Positions 37,155-45,913 of a stretch of DNA of 64,000 nucleotides are shown piece after piece (the first letter of the stretch is position 1; each line of letters begins with the position of its first letter). Under the pieces are notes generated by a model. That model made no database searches and had not been told where the DNA came from. It saw only the letters and a program-made list of their open reading frames with translations. The translations under genes and the position numbers were made by a program. The stretch comes from Thiomonas bhubaneswarensis (lineage in GTDB: Bacteria > Pseudomonadota > Gammaproteobacteria > Burkholderiales > Burkholderiaceae_C): positions 1 to 64,000 of the forward strand of contig NZ_LIPV01000004.1 of NCBI RefSeq assembly GCF_001418255.1, in the 5' to 3' direction.

Positions 37155-38472
37155 GCGTTTGCGTGTAACGCAGAATCAGCCCGCCCTCGGGCGCGTTGGC
37201 GAGCGACACGCTGCCTCCCAGCCGCTGTGCGATCTGGCGGATGATGGACAGACCCAGGCCGCTGCCTTCGCCCTCGGCGCCCGGAAGGCGCACGAAGGGC
37301 TCGAACACCCGCTCGAGCTGATCGGGCGGGATGCCCGGGCCGCTGTCCTGCACTTCGATTACTACGCTGTCTGCGCTTCTGATGACCCGCAGGTCCACCC
37401 GCGCGCCGGGCGGTGTGTAGCGCAGCGCGTTGTCGGTGGCGTTGCGCAGCAGGGTGTAGAGCTGGGCCGGGTCGGTCAGCATCTGCACGGCATCGGCATG
37501 GTCGATGCCAAGGTCGATGCCTCGGCTCTCGGCCAGCGGCAGCAGATCGGTGATGACTTCGCGCACCACCTGCGCCGGGTCGATGCGCTGGCGTTGCAGC
37601 GCCTGTTCACCCTGTGAGCGCGCCAGACTGAGCAACTGTTCGACCACGGCGCGAGCGCGGCGCAGGCCTTGCTGCAGCGCGCCGATGCGTTCGCGCGCCT
37701 GCGGGTCGAGTTGCAGCGGCTTGAGGTTGTCCACCTGCATGCTGAGCACGGCAATCGGCGTGCGCAGTTCGTGCGCGGCGTCGGCAACGAAGCGGCGCTG
37801 CTGCTCCATCGCTGCGGCCAGGCGGCCGAGCAGGCGATTGATCGAGCGCACGAAGGGCAGCACTTCCTTCGGCACGTCCTGCTCGGGCAGTGGATGCAGC
37901 TCGGCCTCGCTGCGCGCGTCTACGCTCTGCGACATGTTGCGCAGCGGACGCAGCGCGCGTTTCACCACCCAAGCCGACAACAACGCCAGCAGCGGAATGA
38001 GGGCGAGCAGCGGAAACAGGGTGCGCTGGGCGCTGTCGATGGCGGCATCGGTGCGTAGATCGGTGCGCTGCGCCACGGCGATGCGGCCTTGCGCGCCCTC
38101 GCGCACGAACACCCGCCAGGCATGACCGCCGCTTTCCACCACATGCATGCCGTCCTGCAGACCGGCGGGGAGTTGCAGGCCGTGCGCGCCGATGGGCGCT
38201 CCGAGCTTCTGCACCACGACGCGGGCGTCTGGGTCCACGTCGGCGCCTGCCGGGTCGAGCGCGACGGTCGGCAGGCCGCCCCAGCGGTGCACCAGGCTGG
38301 CGATCTGCCGCAGTTGCGCGTCCTGCAGCTCATTGGCCTCCTGATAGGCGAAGAAGTACGACAGCGCCGTCGTGCCCAGACCCACCACCACCACGCTGAC
38401 GGTCATCCACAGCCACAGCCTGCGCAGCAACGATTGCGCGGCCCAGTGGCGCAGGGCGGCAATAGGCTTCAT
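37132..38472 (-). CDS. Sensor histidine kinase, QseC/PmrB type
   Basis: 446 residues. Two membrane helices (about 20-42 and 152-170) enclose a periplasmic sensor of about 110 residues. A HAMP-like linker and the phospho-acceptor His234 in RRFVADAAHELRTPI follow. The ATPase domain has N-box NATDNALRYTPPG, G1 DSGPGIPPDQL and G2 GSGLGLSIIRQIAQ. The start overlaps the end of the response-regulator gene by 4 bp (ATGA), so the pair is translationally coupled. It is the last gene of the efflux operon. The PmrB/QseC class senses envelope signals such as metals, pH or cationic peptides; the ligand here is unknown. Confidence 0.95.
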   Translation of the reverse strand: MKPIAALRHWAAQSLLRRLWLWMTVSVVVVGLGTTALSYFFAYQEANELQDAQLRQIASLVHRWGGLPTVALDPAGADVDPDARVVVQKLGAPIGAHGLQLPAGLQDGMHVVESGGHAWRVFVREGAQGRIAVAQRTDLRTDAAIDSAQRTLFPLLALIPLLALLSAWVVKRALRPLRNMSQSVDARSEAELHPLPEQDVPKEVLPFVRSINRLLGRLAAAMEQQRRFVADAAHELRTPIAVLSMQVDNLKPLQLDPQARERIGALQQGLRRARAVVEQLLSLARSQGEQALQRQRIDPAQVVREVITDLLPLAESRGIDLGIDHADAVQMLTDPAQLYTLLRNATDNALRYTPPGARVDLRVIRSADSVVIEVQDSGPGIPPDQLERVFEPFVRLPGAEGEGSGLGLSIIRQIAQRLGGSVSLANAPEGGLILRYTQTLNAARSG

Positions 38473-39146
38473 GCCTTGCTGGTGCTTTCTGCGCGAGGGA
38501 CCAGCCAGCCGACCCCCCGCACGTTTTTGATGACCTCGGGCGCGAGCTTCTTGCGCAGGCTGTGGATGAGGAATTCCACCGCGTTGCTCTCCACCTCCTC
38601 GTTCCAGCCGTAGATGCGGTCTTCGAGTTCGCTGCGCGACAGGATGGCACCGGGGCGCAGCAGCAGGGCGTGGAGCAGAGCGTATTCGCGCGCGGTCAGG
38701 CGCTGCGTCTGGTTTTGGAAGCGCACTTCGCGGGTGACCGGGTCGAGCTCGAGCACGCCGTTGGTCAGCACCGGCTGCGCCTGCCCGCCCTGACGCCGCG
38801 CCACGGCGCGGATGCGGGCGAGCAGTTCGGCGCTCTCGAAGGGCTTGACGAGATAGTCGTCGGCACCCAGGTCGAGGCCGCGCACCCGGTCTTCGAGGCC
38901 GTCGCGCGCGGTGAGAATGAGAATGGGCATGTTGCTGCCGCCTTGCCGCAGCGACTGCAGCACCGACAGACCATCGCGTTTGGGCAGGCCCAGATCGAGC
39001 AGCATCAGCTCGTATTCGCCGCCCTGCGCGGCCGCCATCGCTGAGGCGCCGTCGAGTACCCAGTCCACCGCATGCGCGGCGTCGCGCAGCGCTTCGCGGG
39101 TGGCAGCTCCCAGCATGTGATCGTCTTCAACCAGCAGGATGCGCAT
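38469..39146 (-). CDS. OmpR-family response regulator, QseB/PmrA type
   Basis: 225 residues. The receiver domain has the acidic pocket VEDD (7-9), phospho-acceptor Asp51 in LMLLDLGLPKRDG, and the conserved Lys in DDYLVKPFESAELLARI. The winged-helix DNA-binding domain (about 125-220; LTAREYALLHALL, VIKNVRGVGWLV) follows. Such regulators bind direct repeats with 11-bp periodicity. Three near-identical CTTAG-N6-CTTAG-type sites in the neighbouring efflux and oxidase promoters are its probable targets. The gene starts inside the last 20 bp of the RND gene. Confidence 0.96.
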   Translation of the reverse strand: MRILLVEDDHMLGAATREALRDAAHAVDWVLDGASAMAAAQGGEYELMLLDLGLPKRDGLSVLQSLRQGGSNMPILILTARDGLEDRVRGLDLGADDYLVKPFESAELLARIRAVARRQGGQAQPVLTNGVLELDPVTREVRFQNQTQRLTAREYALLHALLLRPGAILSRSELEDRIYGWNEEVESNAVEFLIHSLRKKLAPEVIKNVRGVGWLVPRAESTSKA

Positions 39147-42100
39147 CGTCGATTCCGGTTGCCTTAGATACGGTATTGTCTTGCGCCAGACTGCCGCGCA
39201 GCAAGACGAACAGCACCGGCATGACCAGCAGCACCAAGGGCAGCTGTACCGCCAGCCCAGCGATGATGGCCACCGCCAGCGGCTGCTGCATGGCCGAGCC
39301 CTGACCGATGGCGAAGGCCAGGGGCAACAGGGTGAGAATGGCTGCCAGCGTGGTCATGGCGATGGGCCGCAGGCGATTGACCCCGGCCTGAGCCAGAGCT
39401 GAAGGCAACGGCAGCGCAGGGTCGGCACGCAGCAGTTCCTGCACCTCGCTGAAATAGAAAATGGCGACTTCAGTGACGATGCCCACGATCATGGTCATGC
39501 CCATCATGGCCGAGATGTTGAGTTCGAGCCCGGCCACCCACAGGCCGACGAACACCGCGGGCAGGGCCAGCAGCGGCATGGCCAGAATCGCCAGCGCTAC
39601 CTTGAAGCGCTCGTACAGAAACAGCAGCAGCAAAAACACCAGCAGCACCGCGGCGGCGAGCACCTGCAAAAGCCCTTTGAAGGCGATTTGCTGCTGCTTG
39701 TAGAGGCCGCCGAGCTGGATATAGACCCCGGCGGGGTAGAAGCCGGGCGCGTCGATCACCCGCTTGACCGCGGCCACGGTGCCGCCGAGGTCGGCGCCGC
39801 TGATGCGGGCGGTCACCGCAGCCATGCGCTTCAGGTTTTCGCGGATGATTTCGGGCTGGCCGGTGAGCACGTCGATGCGCGCCACCTCGCCTAGCTGGAA
39901 CACCCGCCCGCTGGGCGCCCGCAGCGGCAGCCGGGCGATGTCCTGCGGGGTCTGGCGCAGACTGGGGCTGTCCCATACGCGCACGCCGACCATCTTCGGC
40001 CCCTGCTCGATCTGCGTGCTCACCCGTCCTCCGATCAGTGCGGCGAGCTGGCCCTGCACCTGCTGCGCGTCCACGCCGAGCAGTGCCATGCGCGTGGGGT
40101 CGAGTTGGATGTCGAGGGCGTCGCCGGCCACGCGGATACCGCTGCGCACCTCGACGATGCCCGGCACCTTGGCAATGGCCGCTGCCGTCTTGTGCGCCAG
40201 GGCCGCAAGCTGAGCCGGGTTGTCATCGAAAATCTTGATCTCCACCGGCTGCGGCACGGCGGTGAGGTCGCCGATCAGGTCCTGCATGAGCTGCGCGGTG
40301 TCGATGTTGATGCCCGGCACTTCGGCTTCGATGCGGCTGCGCACCTGGTCCATGACCTGCCAGATGGGTTCGCGTGGCGGCGGTTTCAGGCGCACGAAAA
40401 AGTCGCCTTCGTTGGCGTGGGTGATGCCACCACCGAGTTGCAGGCCGGTGCGGCGCGACCAGGTCTGCACCTGTGGCGTGGTGGCGAGGATGTGCTCCAC
40501 CTGCGCCAGCAGACGGTCGGTCTCAGCCAGCGAGGTGCCGCTGGGAGTGCGGTAATCGAGCACGAAGCCGCCTTCGTCCATGCTGGGCAGAAAGCCGCTG
40601 CCCACGGCGTGATACGCCAGCCAGCCCGCCAGCAGCAGCGGCGCAAGGCCCGGCAAGACCAGCAGCGGCTGGCGCAGCAGCCGCGGCAGCAGCCGGGCGT
40701 AGCCGCGCTGCAATGCGGCGAGCACGCGGCCGTGCTCGCGCGCATGTTCGCGGGCGATGTCGCGTGGGGTCAGCAGCTTGTCGGCCAGCAGCGGCACCGC
40801 CAGCCAGGAGACGAAGAACGAGATCACCAGCGCCGCGGCCATGGTGAGCGCCAGGGCCTTGAAGAAGGCCCCGGTGACGCCGGAGAGAAACGCCAACGGC
40901 ACGAAGATCACCACGGTGGAGGCGCTGGAGCCGGCCAGCGGGCGGAAAAACTCCATGGCGGCGTGCATTACGCCTCCATGCTGGTCGGCGCCATCGTTCG
41001 CGCCGCGTCGGCCCTCGCCGAGCCGACGCACGATGTGCTCGCTCATCACGATCGCATCGTCGATCACCAGACCCACGGCGGCGGCCATGCCGCCCAGGGT
41101 CATGATGTTGAAGCTCATGCCCAGGGCATAGAGCAGCACCACCGTAGCAGCAAGCACCGCAGGCACGGTGATCATGGCGATCAGGGTGATTTTCAGGCTG
41201 CGCAAAAAGAGCAGCAGCACCAGCCCGGCCAGCACCACGCCGATGAGGATGGCATCGCGCACGCTGGCGGCGGAATCGACCACCAGCGTGCTCTGGTCGT
41301 ACCAGTTGGCCAGCTTCACACCCGGCGGCAGCTTGTACGTGGACAGCAGTTGACGCACCTCGCCAGCGATTTTCACGCTGTTGCCGCCGGGTTGCTGATA
41401 GATGTTGAGCAGCACGGCGGGCTTGCCGTCGGCAGTGACGGTGGTCCACTGCGGCACCACGCTGCGCGACACAGTGGCCACGTCGCCCAGCCGCACCACG
41501 CCGCTGGGCGTGGCCTTCAGCACCAGGGCGCCGATCTGCCGCGCATCGTGCAGGCGCGAGTCGGCCAGCGCCAGCAGCAGTTTGTAGCGGTCTTGCAGGC
41601 GGCCTACGGCATGCACCTGGTTGCCTTGCGCCAACGCGCGTTCCACATCGCCCATGCTCAGGCCTAGCGTCTGCAGTTTGGCCGGATCGACGATGACGTG
41701 ATATTCCTCCTGCTGGCCGCCCTGCACCTGCACCCGGCCCACGCCGTCCACGCTGGAGAGAAGCGGGCGGAGCTGGAACTGCGCCAGGTCGTAGAGCTGC
41801 ACCGGGTTCAGGCTGGAGGAGGTGAGGCTGTAGGCGATGATGGGATCGACCGTCGGGTCCATGCGCTTGCTGCGGATGCTGGTGCCCGGGGGCAACTGCG
41901 GCAGCACCTGGTTGGCCGCCTCGTTCACCTGCACCGCGGCGAGGTTCATGTCGGTGCCCCAGTGGAAGGTGACGTCGATGTCGGTGGCGCCGCGGCTGGT
42001 CTTGGAGCGCAGCGTCACCACGCCGGGCACGCGGCGGATGGCTTCTTCCAGCGGCTGCGTCACTTGCAGCACCATCTCGCGCGTGGGCCGCACCCCGGCG

Positions 42101-42294
42101 TCGACCGCCACCACCACCCGTGGAAAGCTCACATTGGGAAACAGACCCACGGGCAGCTTGAACGCCGCCAGAATGCCTCCGGCAGCAAGCAGCGCGAGCA
42201 GAAACAGCACCGAGCGGCGGTGTTGCTGGAGCCAGGTCGAAAGCGTGGAAGCTCTGGTCTCGTCGGTTCGGGGGGTGGACCTGGACTCGCTCAT
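39127..42294 (-). CDS. RND-superfamily efflux pump inner-membrane protein (first system)
   Basis: 1055 residues, the normal size. Twelve predicted helices surround two large periplasmic loops. TM4 carries the proton-relay double Asp in GLVIDDAIVMSEH, as in drug-type pumps. The metal-type signature (PDLSDVQV, single Asp) is absent. The N-terminal KLPVGLFPNVSFPRVVVAV is typical of the ACR_tran family. It works with the upstream membrane-fusion and TolC-like proteins. The gene overlaps the MFP gene by 4 bp and the response regulator by 20 bp. Substrate unknown: context favours an envelope stressor or metal chelate. Confidence 0.95.
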   Translation of the reverse strand: MSESRSTPRTDETRASTLSTWLQQHRRSVLFLLALLAAGGILAAFKLPVGLFPNVSFPRVVVAVDAGVRPTREMVLQVTQPLEEAIRRVPGVVTLRSKTSRGATDIDVTFHWGTDMNLAAVQVNEAANQVLPQLPPGTSIRSKRMDPTVDPIIAYSLTSSSLNPVQLYDLAQFQLRPLLSSVDGVGRVQVQGGQQEEYHVIVDPAKLQTLGLSMGDVERALAQGNQVHAVGRLQDRYKLLLALADSRLHDARQIGALVLKATPSGVVRLGDVATVSRSVVPQWTTVTADGKPAVLLNIYQQPGGNSVKIAGEVRQLLSTYKLPPGVKLANWYDQSTLVVDSAASVRDAILIGVVLAGLVLLLFLRSLKITLIAMITVPAVLAATVVLLYALGMSFNIMTLGGMAAAVGLVIDDAIVMSEHIVRRLGEGRRGANDGADQHGGVMHAAMEFFRPLAGSSASTVVIFVPLAFLSGVTGAFFKALALTMAAALVISFFVSWLAVPLLADKLLTPRDIAREHAREHGRVLAALQRGYARLLPRLLRQPLLVLPGLAPLLLAGWLAYHAVGSGFLPSMDEGGFVLDYRTPSGTSLAETDRLLAQVEHILATTPQVQTWSRRTGLQLGGGITHANEGDFFVRLKPPPREPIWQVMDQVRSRIEAEVPGINIDTAQLMQDLIGDLTAVPQPVEIKIFDDNPAQLAALAHKTAAAIAKVPGIVEVRSGIRVAGDALDIQLDPTRMALLGVDAQQVQGQLAALIGGRVSTQIEQGPKMVGVRVWDSPSLRQTPQDIARLPLRAPSGRVFQLGEVARIDVLTGQPEIIRENLKRMAAVTARISGADLGGTVAAVKRVIDAPGFYPAGVYIQLGGLYKQQQIAFKGLLQVLAAAVLLVFLLLLFLYERFKVALAILAMPLLALPAVFVGLWVAGLELNISAMMGMTMIVGIVTEVAIFYFSEVQELLRADPALPLPSALAQAGVNRLRPIAMTTLAAILTLLPLAFAIGQGSAMQQPLAVAIIAGLAVQLPLVLLVMPVLFVLLRGSLAQDNTVSKATGIDDAHPAG

Positions 42295-43352
42295 CGCGCA
42301 CCTTTCGTCGCGGTGCGCAGCGCCATGCCGTTTTCCAGTTCGTAATTGCCCAGCACCACCAATGGCAGCGCAGGGTCGAGCGGGCCATCAAGGCCGCTCG
42401 ATTCGCCCTGGTCGATTTCGACGTTCACATTCACGCGGCGGGCGCGACCGTGATCGTCCTGAAACACGTAGGCCTGGCCGCGGTCGTCACGCAGCACGGC
42501 GTTGCGCGGCACCACCCACCCGCTCCAGACGCGCAGCGGCAGATCGGCGCTTATCGCCAGTCCGGGCAGCAGCCAGGGCTGGGGCGGCAGCGCAAGGGTC
42601 AGGTCCACGCGCCCGGTCGCCGGGTTGACCATGCCGGCTGCGGCGAGCACCGTGGCCTGCGCCGACTGGTCGGGGTCGAACACCGCCTGCACCTTGGCCG
42701 TCATGCCCGGGCGCAGCATGCGCGCCTGCTCGGGCAGCACACCGACCACCGCCTGCAGACGGTTGGCCGGCGCCAGCAGCAGCGCCGCGCTGCCTGCGGG
42801 AAGCTGGGCGCCGGTCTGCGTCTGCACCGCAGTGACCAGGCCGTCGAACGGCGCGACATAGCTGGAAGCACCGCCGTTCAGCCCTTGGGCGCGAGCTGCG
42901 GCGAGCTGGGCCTGGGCATCGGCCAGGGCCTTGCGCGCGGCGTCCACCTGGGAGCGGGTGGCGAGTTGCTGGGCTTGCAGCTGTTCGAGTCTTTGCAGCT
43001 CGGACTGGGCGAAGCTCACGGCGTTTTGCGCCTGGACATAGGTGACGTCGCTGCCAGGAGCGCCCTGCACCCGCAGCAGCGTCTGGCCACGACGCACCGC
43101 CTGCCCGGCGCGCACCTCAACCCCGAGCACCTGCACCGGGCGGGGAAAGGTGACGGCTAGCGTCTGGCTGCTCGCTGCCTGAACCGTGCCCAGCGCCTGG
43201 GCGACGTCGGCGAGCTGGCCCCGATGCAGCGGGGCGACTTCGACCAGCGCCGACGGTGCGGTATCGGCTGCGTGCACCGAAGGTGCGACAGCGCAGGCCG
43301 ATGCCAGCGCGATCGAGAGCAGAAGGAGGCGAAGGGTGAGCAGACGGGTCAT
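42291..43352 (-). CDS. RND efflux membrane-fusion (periplasmic adaptor) protein
   Basis: 353 residues. A signal peptide (about 1-29, SVHA) is followed by a beta-barrel/lipoyl half, ARRGQTLLRVQG, an alpha-hairpin coiled coil (about 95-145; SELQRLEQLQAQQLATRSQVDAARKALADAQAQL) and the second lipoyl half (YVAPFDGLVTAV). Barrel and membrane-proximal domains come next. It bridges the RND pump and the TolC-like channel. The start at 43352 overlaps the TolC-like stop by 4 bp. A much longer open frame upstream is only the antisense-like continuation inside tolC. Confidence 0.93.
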   Translation of the reverse strand: MTRLLTLRLLLLSIALASACAVAPSVHAADTAPSALVEVAPLHRGQLADVAQALGTVQAASSQTLAVTFPRPVQVLGVEVRAGQAVRRGQTLLRVQGAPGSDVTYVQAQNAVSFAQSELQRLEQLQAQQLATRSQVDAARKALADAQAQLAAARAQGLNGGASSYVAPFDGLVTAVQTQTGAQLPAGSAALLLAPANRLQAVVGVLPEQARMLRPGMTAKVQAVFDPDQSAQATVLAAAGMVNPATGRVDLTLALPPQPWLLPGLAISADLPLRVWSGWVVPRNAVLRDDRGQAYVFQDDHGRARRVNVNVEIDQGESSGLDGPLDPALPLVVLGNYELENGMALRTATKGAR

Positions 43353-44737
43353 GGCGATGCGGTGGTTTCGGGTGTGGGCGCAGATTGGTAGGGGCCAAGG
43401 CCCGTGAGAAGCTGCAGGGCCAGCACCTGTTCTTCGGTCTGTTGTGCGTTGGCCTGCAGCGCCAGGCGCTGGTCGAGCACGGCGGTGCGCTGGTTGATGT
43501 ATTCGAGAAGCGTCATGCCGCTCTGCTGCAGCGCCTGCTCGGCTGCGGCCTGCGCGGCTTCCAGCGCGGGCAGCGCGGCCAACAGGGTCTGCCGTTGCTG
43601 TCGCAGCAAGGCAAGGTCGGCTTGCGAGCGCCGCACATCGGCGTCGGCCTGGTCGAGCCTCGCACGGTAGTCGGCGCGCAGTTGCGTGCGGGTGGCGCGC
43701 TGCGTGGCGATCACGCCCTGATTGCGGTTGAACAGCGGCAGACTGATGCTCACGCCGAAGCCGATGGTGTTGACGCCTGCGGTATCTCTGGCGCGGGTGA
43801 AGCCGAGGTTGAACGCCGGGAACTGCCCCAGCACCGCCTGCCACACCTTCTGCTCCTGCGCGCTGTAGCCGGCCTGCAGCGCCATCAGGTCGGGGCGGAT
43901 GTGCGGCAGGTTTCGCAGTGCCGCGTCCACCTGCGCCGCATCGGGCACCGGCTGTGGTGTGGCCGGGGCCAACGGCAGAGGCACGTCGGCCTGCAGGCCG
44001 AGCAGAGCGTGGAGTTGCGACTGCAGCCCGAGCTGCTGGCGCTGGATGCCCTGGATGGTCTGGGTGAGCGACTGCAGCGGCACGAGCTGGGCATCCACAT
44101 CGAGGCGGGTGACATTGCCGGCCTGAAGTGCCGCCTGACTGCGCTGCAGCCGTTGTTCGAACAGGCGGCGTTCCTGCTCCAGCAGCGCCAGGCGCGCGGC
44201 GTTGCCGGTGATCTGGGTATAGAGCAGGCGGGCCTGCGCCACGGTCTGCCACTCGGCCCACAGCACCTGCAGATTCACCTGCGTGGCGGCATGCTGCGCG
44301 GCGCTTTGAGCGGCATGGTGGGTGATGAGCGCGGCGATGTCGTAGGCCAGGCCGAGGTTGTAGGCCGAGGTCGTGGCGCCCGCACTGTTGCCGGGGAAGT
44401 CGCGTGTCAGGCTGAGCTGAGGATCGGGCAAGAGCCCGGCATCGAAGGCCTGCGCGCGGGCCACGCCGACCTTGGCGCGCTCGGCCTTGAGCTGCGGATT
44501 GTTGAGCACAGCGAGAATGGCCAGCCCGGTGGCGTCGAGCGGTTTGGCCGGATCGAAGTCGTAATGCGCCAAGGCGGGCAGGGCGATACGGCTGCGCGCC
44601 ACCTGCAAGCCCTGCACCGACTCCGCCAGATGCGGCGCGGTGGGCAGAGGTTCGGCGTGGTAACTGGCGCAGCCACCCAGCAACAGGCCGACCAGCAGCA
44701 CGGTGCGGCGCAGGGACGAAGGCAGATTCGAGGTCAT
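43349..44737 (-). CDS. TolC/OprM-like outer-membrane channel lipoprotein (first system)
   Basis: 462 residues. Signal peptide with lipobox LLGGCASY (about 18-25). Two outer-membrane efflux protein repeats follow, with long alpha-helical hairpins (LLYTQITGNAARLALLEQERRLFEQRL; ADVRRSQADLALLRQQRQTLL) and the strand GFGVSISLPLFNRNQG. It forms the trimeric exit duct for the pump. It starts 5 bp after the PAP2 gene stop and overlaps the MFP start by 4 bp, fixing it in the operon. Confidence 0.93.
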   Translation of the reverse strand: MTSNLPSSLRRTVLLVGLLLGGCASYHAEPLPTAPHLAESVQGLQVARSRIALPALAHYDFDPAKPLDATGLAILAVLNNPQLKAERAKVGVARAQAFDAGLLPDPQLSLTRDFPGNSAGATTSAYNLGLAYDIAALITHHAAQSAAQHAATQVNLQVLWAEWQTVAQARLLYTQITGNAARLALLEQERRLFEQRLQRSQAALQAGNVTRLDVDAQLVPLQSLTQTIQGIQRQQLGLQSQLHALLGLQADVPLPLAPATPQPVPDAAQVDAALRNLPHIRPDLMALQAGYSAQEQKVWQAVLGQFPAFNLGFTRARDTAGVNTIGFGVSISLPLFNRNQGVIATQRATRTQLRADYRARLDQADADVRRSQADLALLRQQRQTLLAALPALEAAQAAAEQALQQSGMTLLEYINQRTAVLDQRLALQANAQQTEEQVLALQLLTGLGPYQSAPTPETTASP

Positions 44738-44742
44738 GGCAA

Positions 44743-45360
44743 TCAACGCAGTGCCCAGCCGTGGCGTATGGCCGGTGCGAACAGCTTTCGGTACAGACGA
44801 CCGAGCATCGGCATGGCCGGTTGCAGCAGCAAGCCGCGGGCAGCATGCACGGCCAGCGCGGCCACGAGGGCGCTCAGCGCGGCGGCTGCCATGTCCAGCG
44901 GCCAGTGCACGCCCAGATAGACCCGCGCCCAGGCCATCGGCAGGCCGATGAGCGCAAGCGCCAGACCGGCAGGGCGCCAGGCGGGTGTCAGCAGCAGGCT
45001 GAAGGCCACGGCCCACATCACGGTGAGATGGTCGCTCGGCAGACCGCTGTCGGTTGCGTGCGCCAACAATGCGGGGCCCAGACCGACGGCGAAGGGCCGG
45101 GGCTCGAAAATCATCAGGCCGACGATCTGATTGAGACCCAGCGCCAGGAGCGCGGCCACTGCCGCCTGCAACAGGGGTAGCCGCTGCGACTCGGGGCGAC
45201 GCAGCCAGCCCCAGACCAGCAGCAGCGGCGCGGCATAAATGGCGAATTCGGCGAAGAACAGCGCTGCATCCACCCTGCCTGCCCCGGCATCGCCGCTTGC
45301 AGCCCAATGGCTGTAGAGACCGAGGTTGATGTCATTCCAGACGGCGGGGAGGTGGAGCAT
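44743..45360 (-). CDS. PAP2-family membrane phosphatase (BcrC/UppP-like)
   Basis: 205 residues with about five or six membrane helices and the acid-phosphatase triple motif. C1 is reduced to IFEPRPFAVG (the KxxxxxxRP region, about 84-93), C2 is GLPSDH (about 105-110), and C3 is ARVYLGVHWPLD (about 144-155). Such enzymes recycle undecaprenyl pyrophosphate or move phosphate onto lipid A, and often protect against cell-wall antibiotics or cationic peptides. Its place between a PepSY gene and an RND/two-component set is unusual for a pump operon. Confidence 0.88.
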   Translation of the reverse strand: MLHLPAVWNDINLGLYSHWAASGDAGAGRVDAALFFAEFAIYAAPLLLVWGWLRRPESQRLPLLQAAVAALLALGLNQIVGLMIFEPRPFAVGLGPALLAHATDSGLPSDHLTVMWAVAFSLLLTPAWRPAGLALALIGLPMAWARVYLGVHWPLDMAAAALSALVAALAVHAARGLLLQPAMPMLGRLYRKLFAPAIRHGWALR

Positions 45361-45406
45361 GGCGGCTGAGGGCTGTGAACGAGAGTGTCAATACGGGCAG
45401 GCAGAG

Positions 45407-45432
45407 CCTCCCCGCCAATGCTGACGGGGAGG
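45407..45432 (-). other. Intercistronic hairpin between PepSY and PAP2 genes
   Basis: CCTCCCCG pairs with CGGGGAGG, 8 bp perfect, 10-base loop. There is no U run on the minus strand. It may act as an RNA-processing or stability element that raises PepSY protein over the downstream pump genes. Confidence 0.55.
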
Positions 45433-45442
45433 GCAGAGGATG

Positions 45443-45775
45443 TCAGTCCTGGTGGTCGTGATCGTCGTGGTCAGCCTTGTCGGCCACCGCGGCGATGACT
45501 GTGCCCTGGTCGGGACTGATTTTGACATCGAACACTTGTGGGCCCTTGACGACCTCGACGTCGTACACCGGCTTGCCGGCATGGGTCTCGACTTCGGCCT
45601 TGGACGCCGTGCCGCCGACATGCTGCTCTGCGGCGGTGACGGCCTGGCTCAGGCTGACCTTGGCGTTGGGGATGATGCGGGCATCGTTGCCCGAGCCACC
45701 TGCGGCGAAAGCGCTGACCCCGGCGGCGGCCGCGGCGAGGGCGGCGATGACGAGAATGGATTTGCGAATGGACAT
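45443..45775 (-). CDS. Periplasmic PepSY-domain protein
   Basis: 110 residues. A signal peptide (about 1-25, SAFA) is followed by one PepSY domain: VSLSQAVTAAEQHVGGTASKAEVET, then YDVEVVKGPQVFDVKISPDQGTVI. It ends in a charged tail DHDDHDHQD that could bind metal. PepSY proteins are small periplasmic inhibitors or sensors, frequently paired with two-component systems. A shared operator-like site lies 73 bp upstream, and the gene probably heads the PAP2-efflux-regulator operon. Confidence 0.88.
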   Translation of the reverse strand: MSIRKSILVIAALAAAAAGVSAFAAGGSGNDARIIPNAKVSLSQAVTAAEQHVGGTASKAEVETHAGKPVYDVEVVKGPQVFDVKISPDQGTVIAAVADKADHDDHDHQD

Positions 45776-45847
45776 GATGAAACTCCCTGAATGGATGATG
45801 CAAAAACCGCGTCGCTGAAGACGCGGTGAACAATCTAGGAGGCCTGT

Positions 45848-45863
45848 CTTAGCGCAGACATAG
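45848..45863 (+). promoter_or_regulatory. Operator-like site A (CTTAG direct repeat)
   Basis: CTTAG-CGCAGA-CATAG. Two half-sites are spaced 11 bp apart, the layout bound by OmpR/PmrA-type regulators. It lies 73 bp upstream of the first PepSY gene. It shares the 13-bp core pattern AGCGCAnrCwTAG with sites B and C. Confidence 0.65.
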
Positions 45864-45891
45864 AGCCCGCGCGAAAGGCTCCCGTGAGGCT

Positions 45892-45913
45892 CTCAAGGAA
45901 ACGCAGGGCCGCC
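45892..45913 (+). repeat. Short dispersed intergenic repeat, copy 2
   Basis: It matches 2250-2271 at 21 of 22 bases. Here the string GGAAAC is mirrored by GTTTCC 15 bp later, so the unit can form a hairpin. Confidence 0.5.

Noticed and set aside
43353-44846. Upstream extension of the MFP frame to 851 residues
   Set aside because: The extension lies out of frame inside the TolC-like gene on the same strand. The real signal peptide begins at 43352 with a 4-bp overlap.
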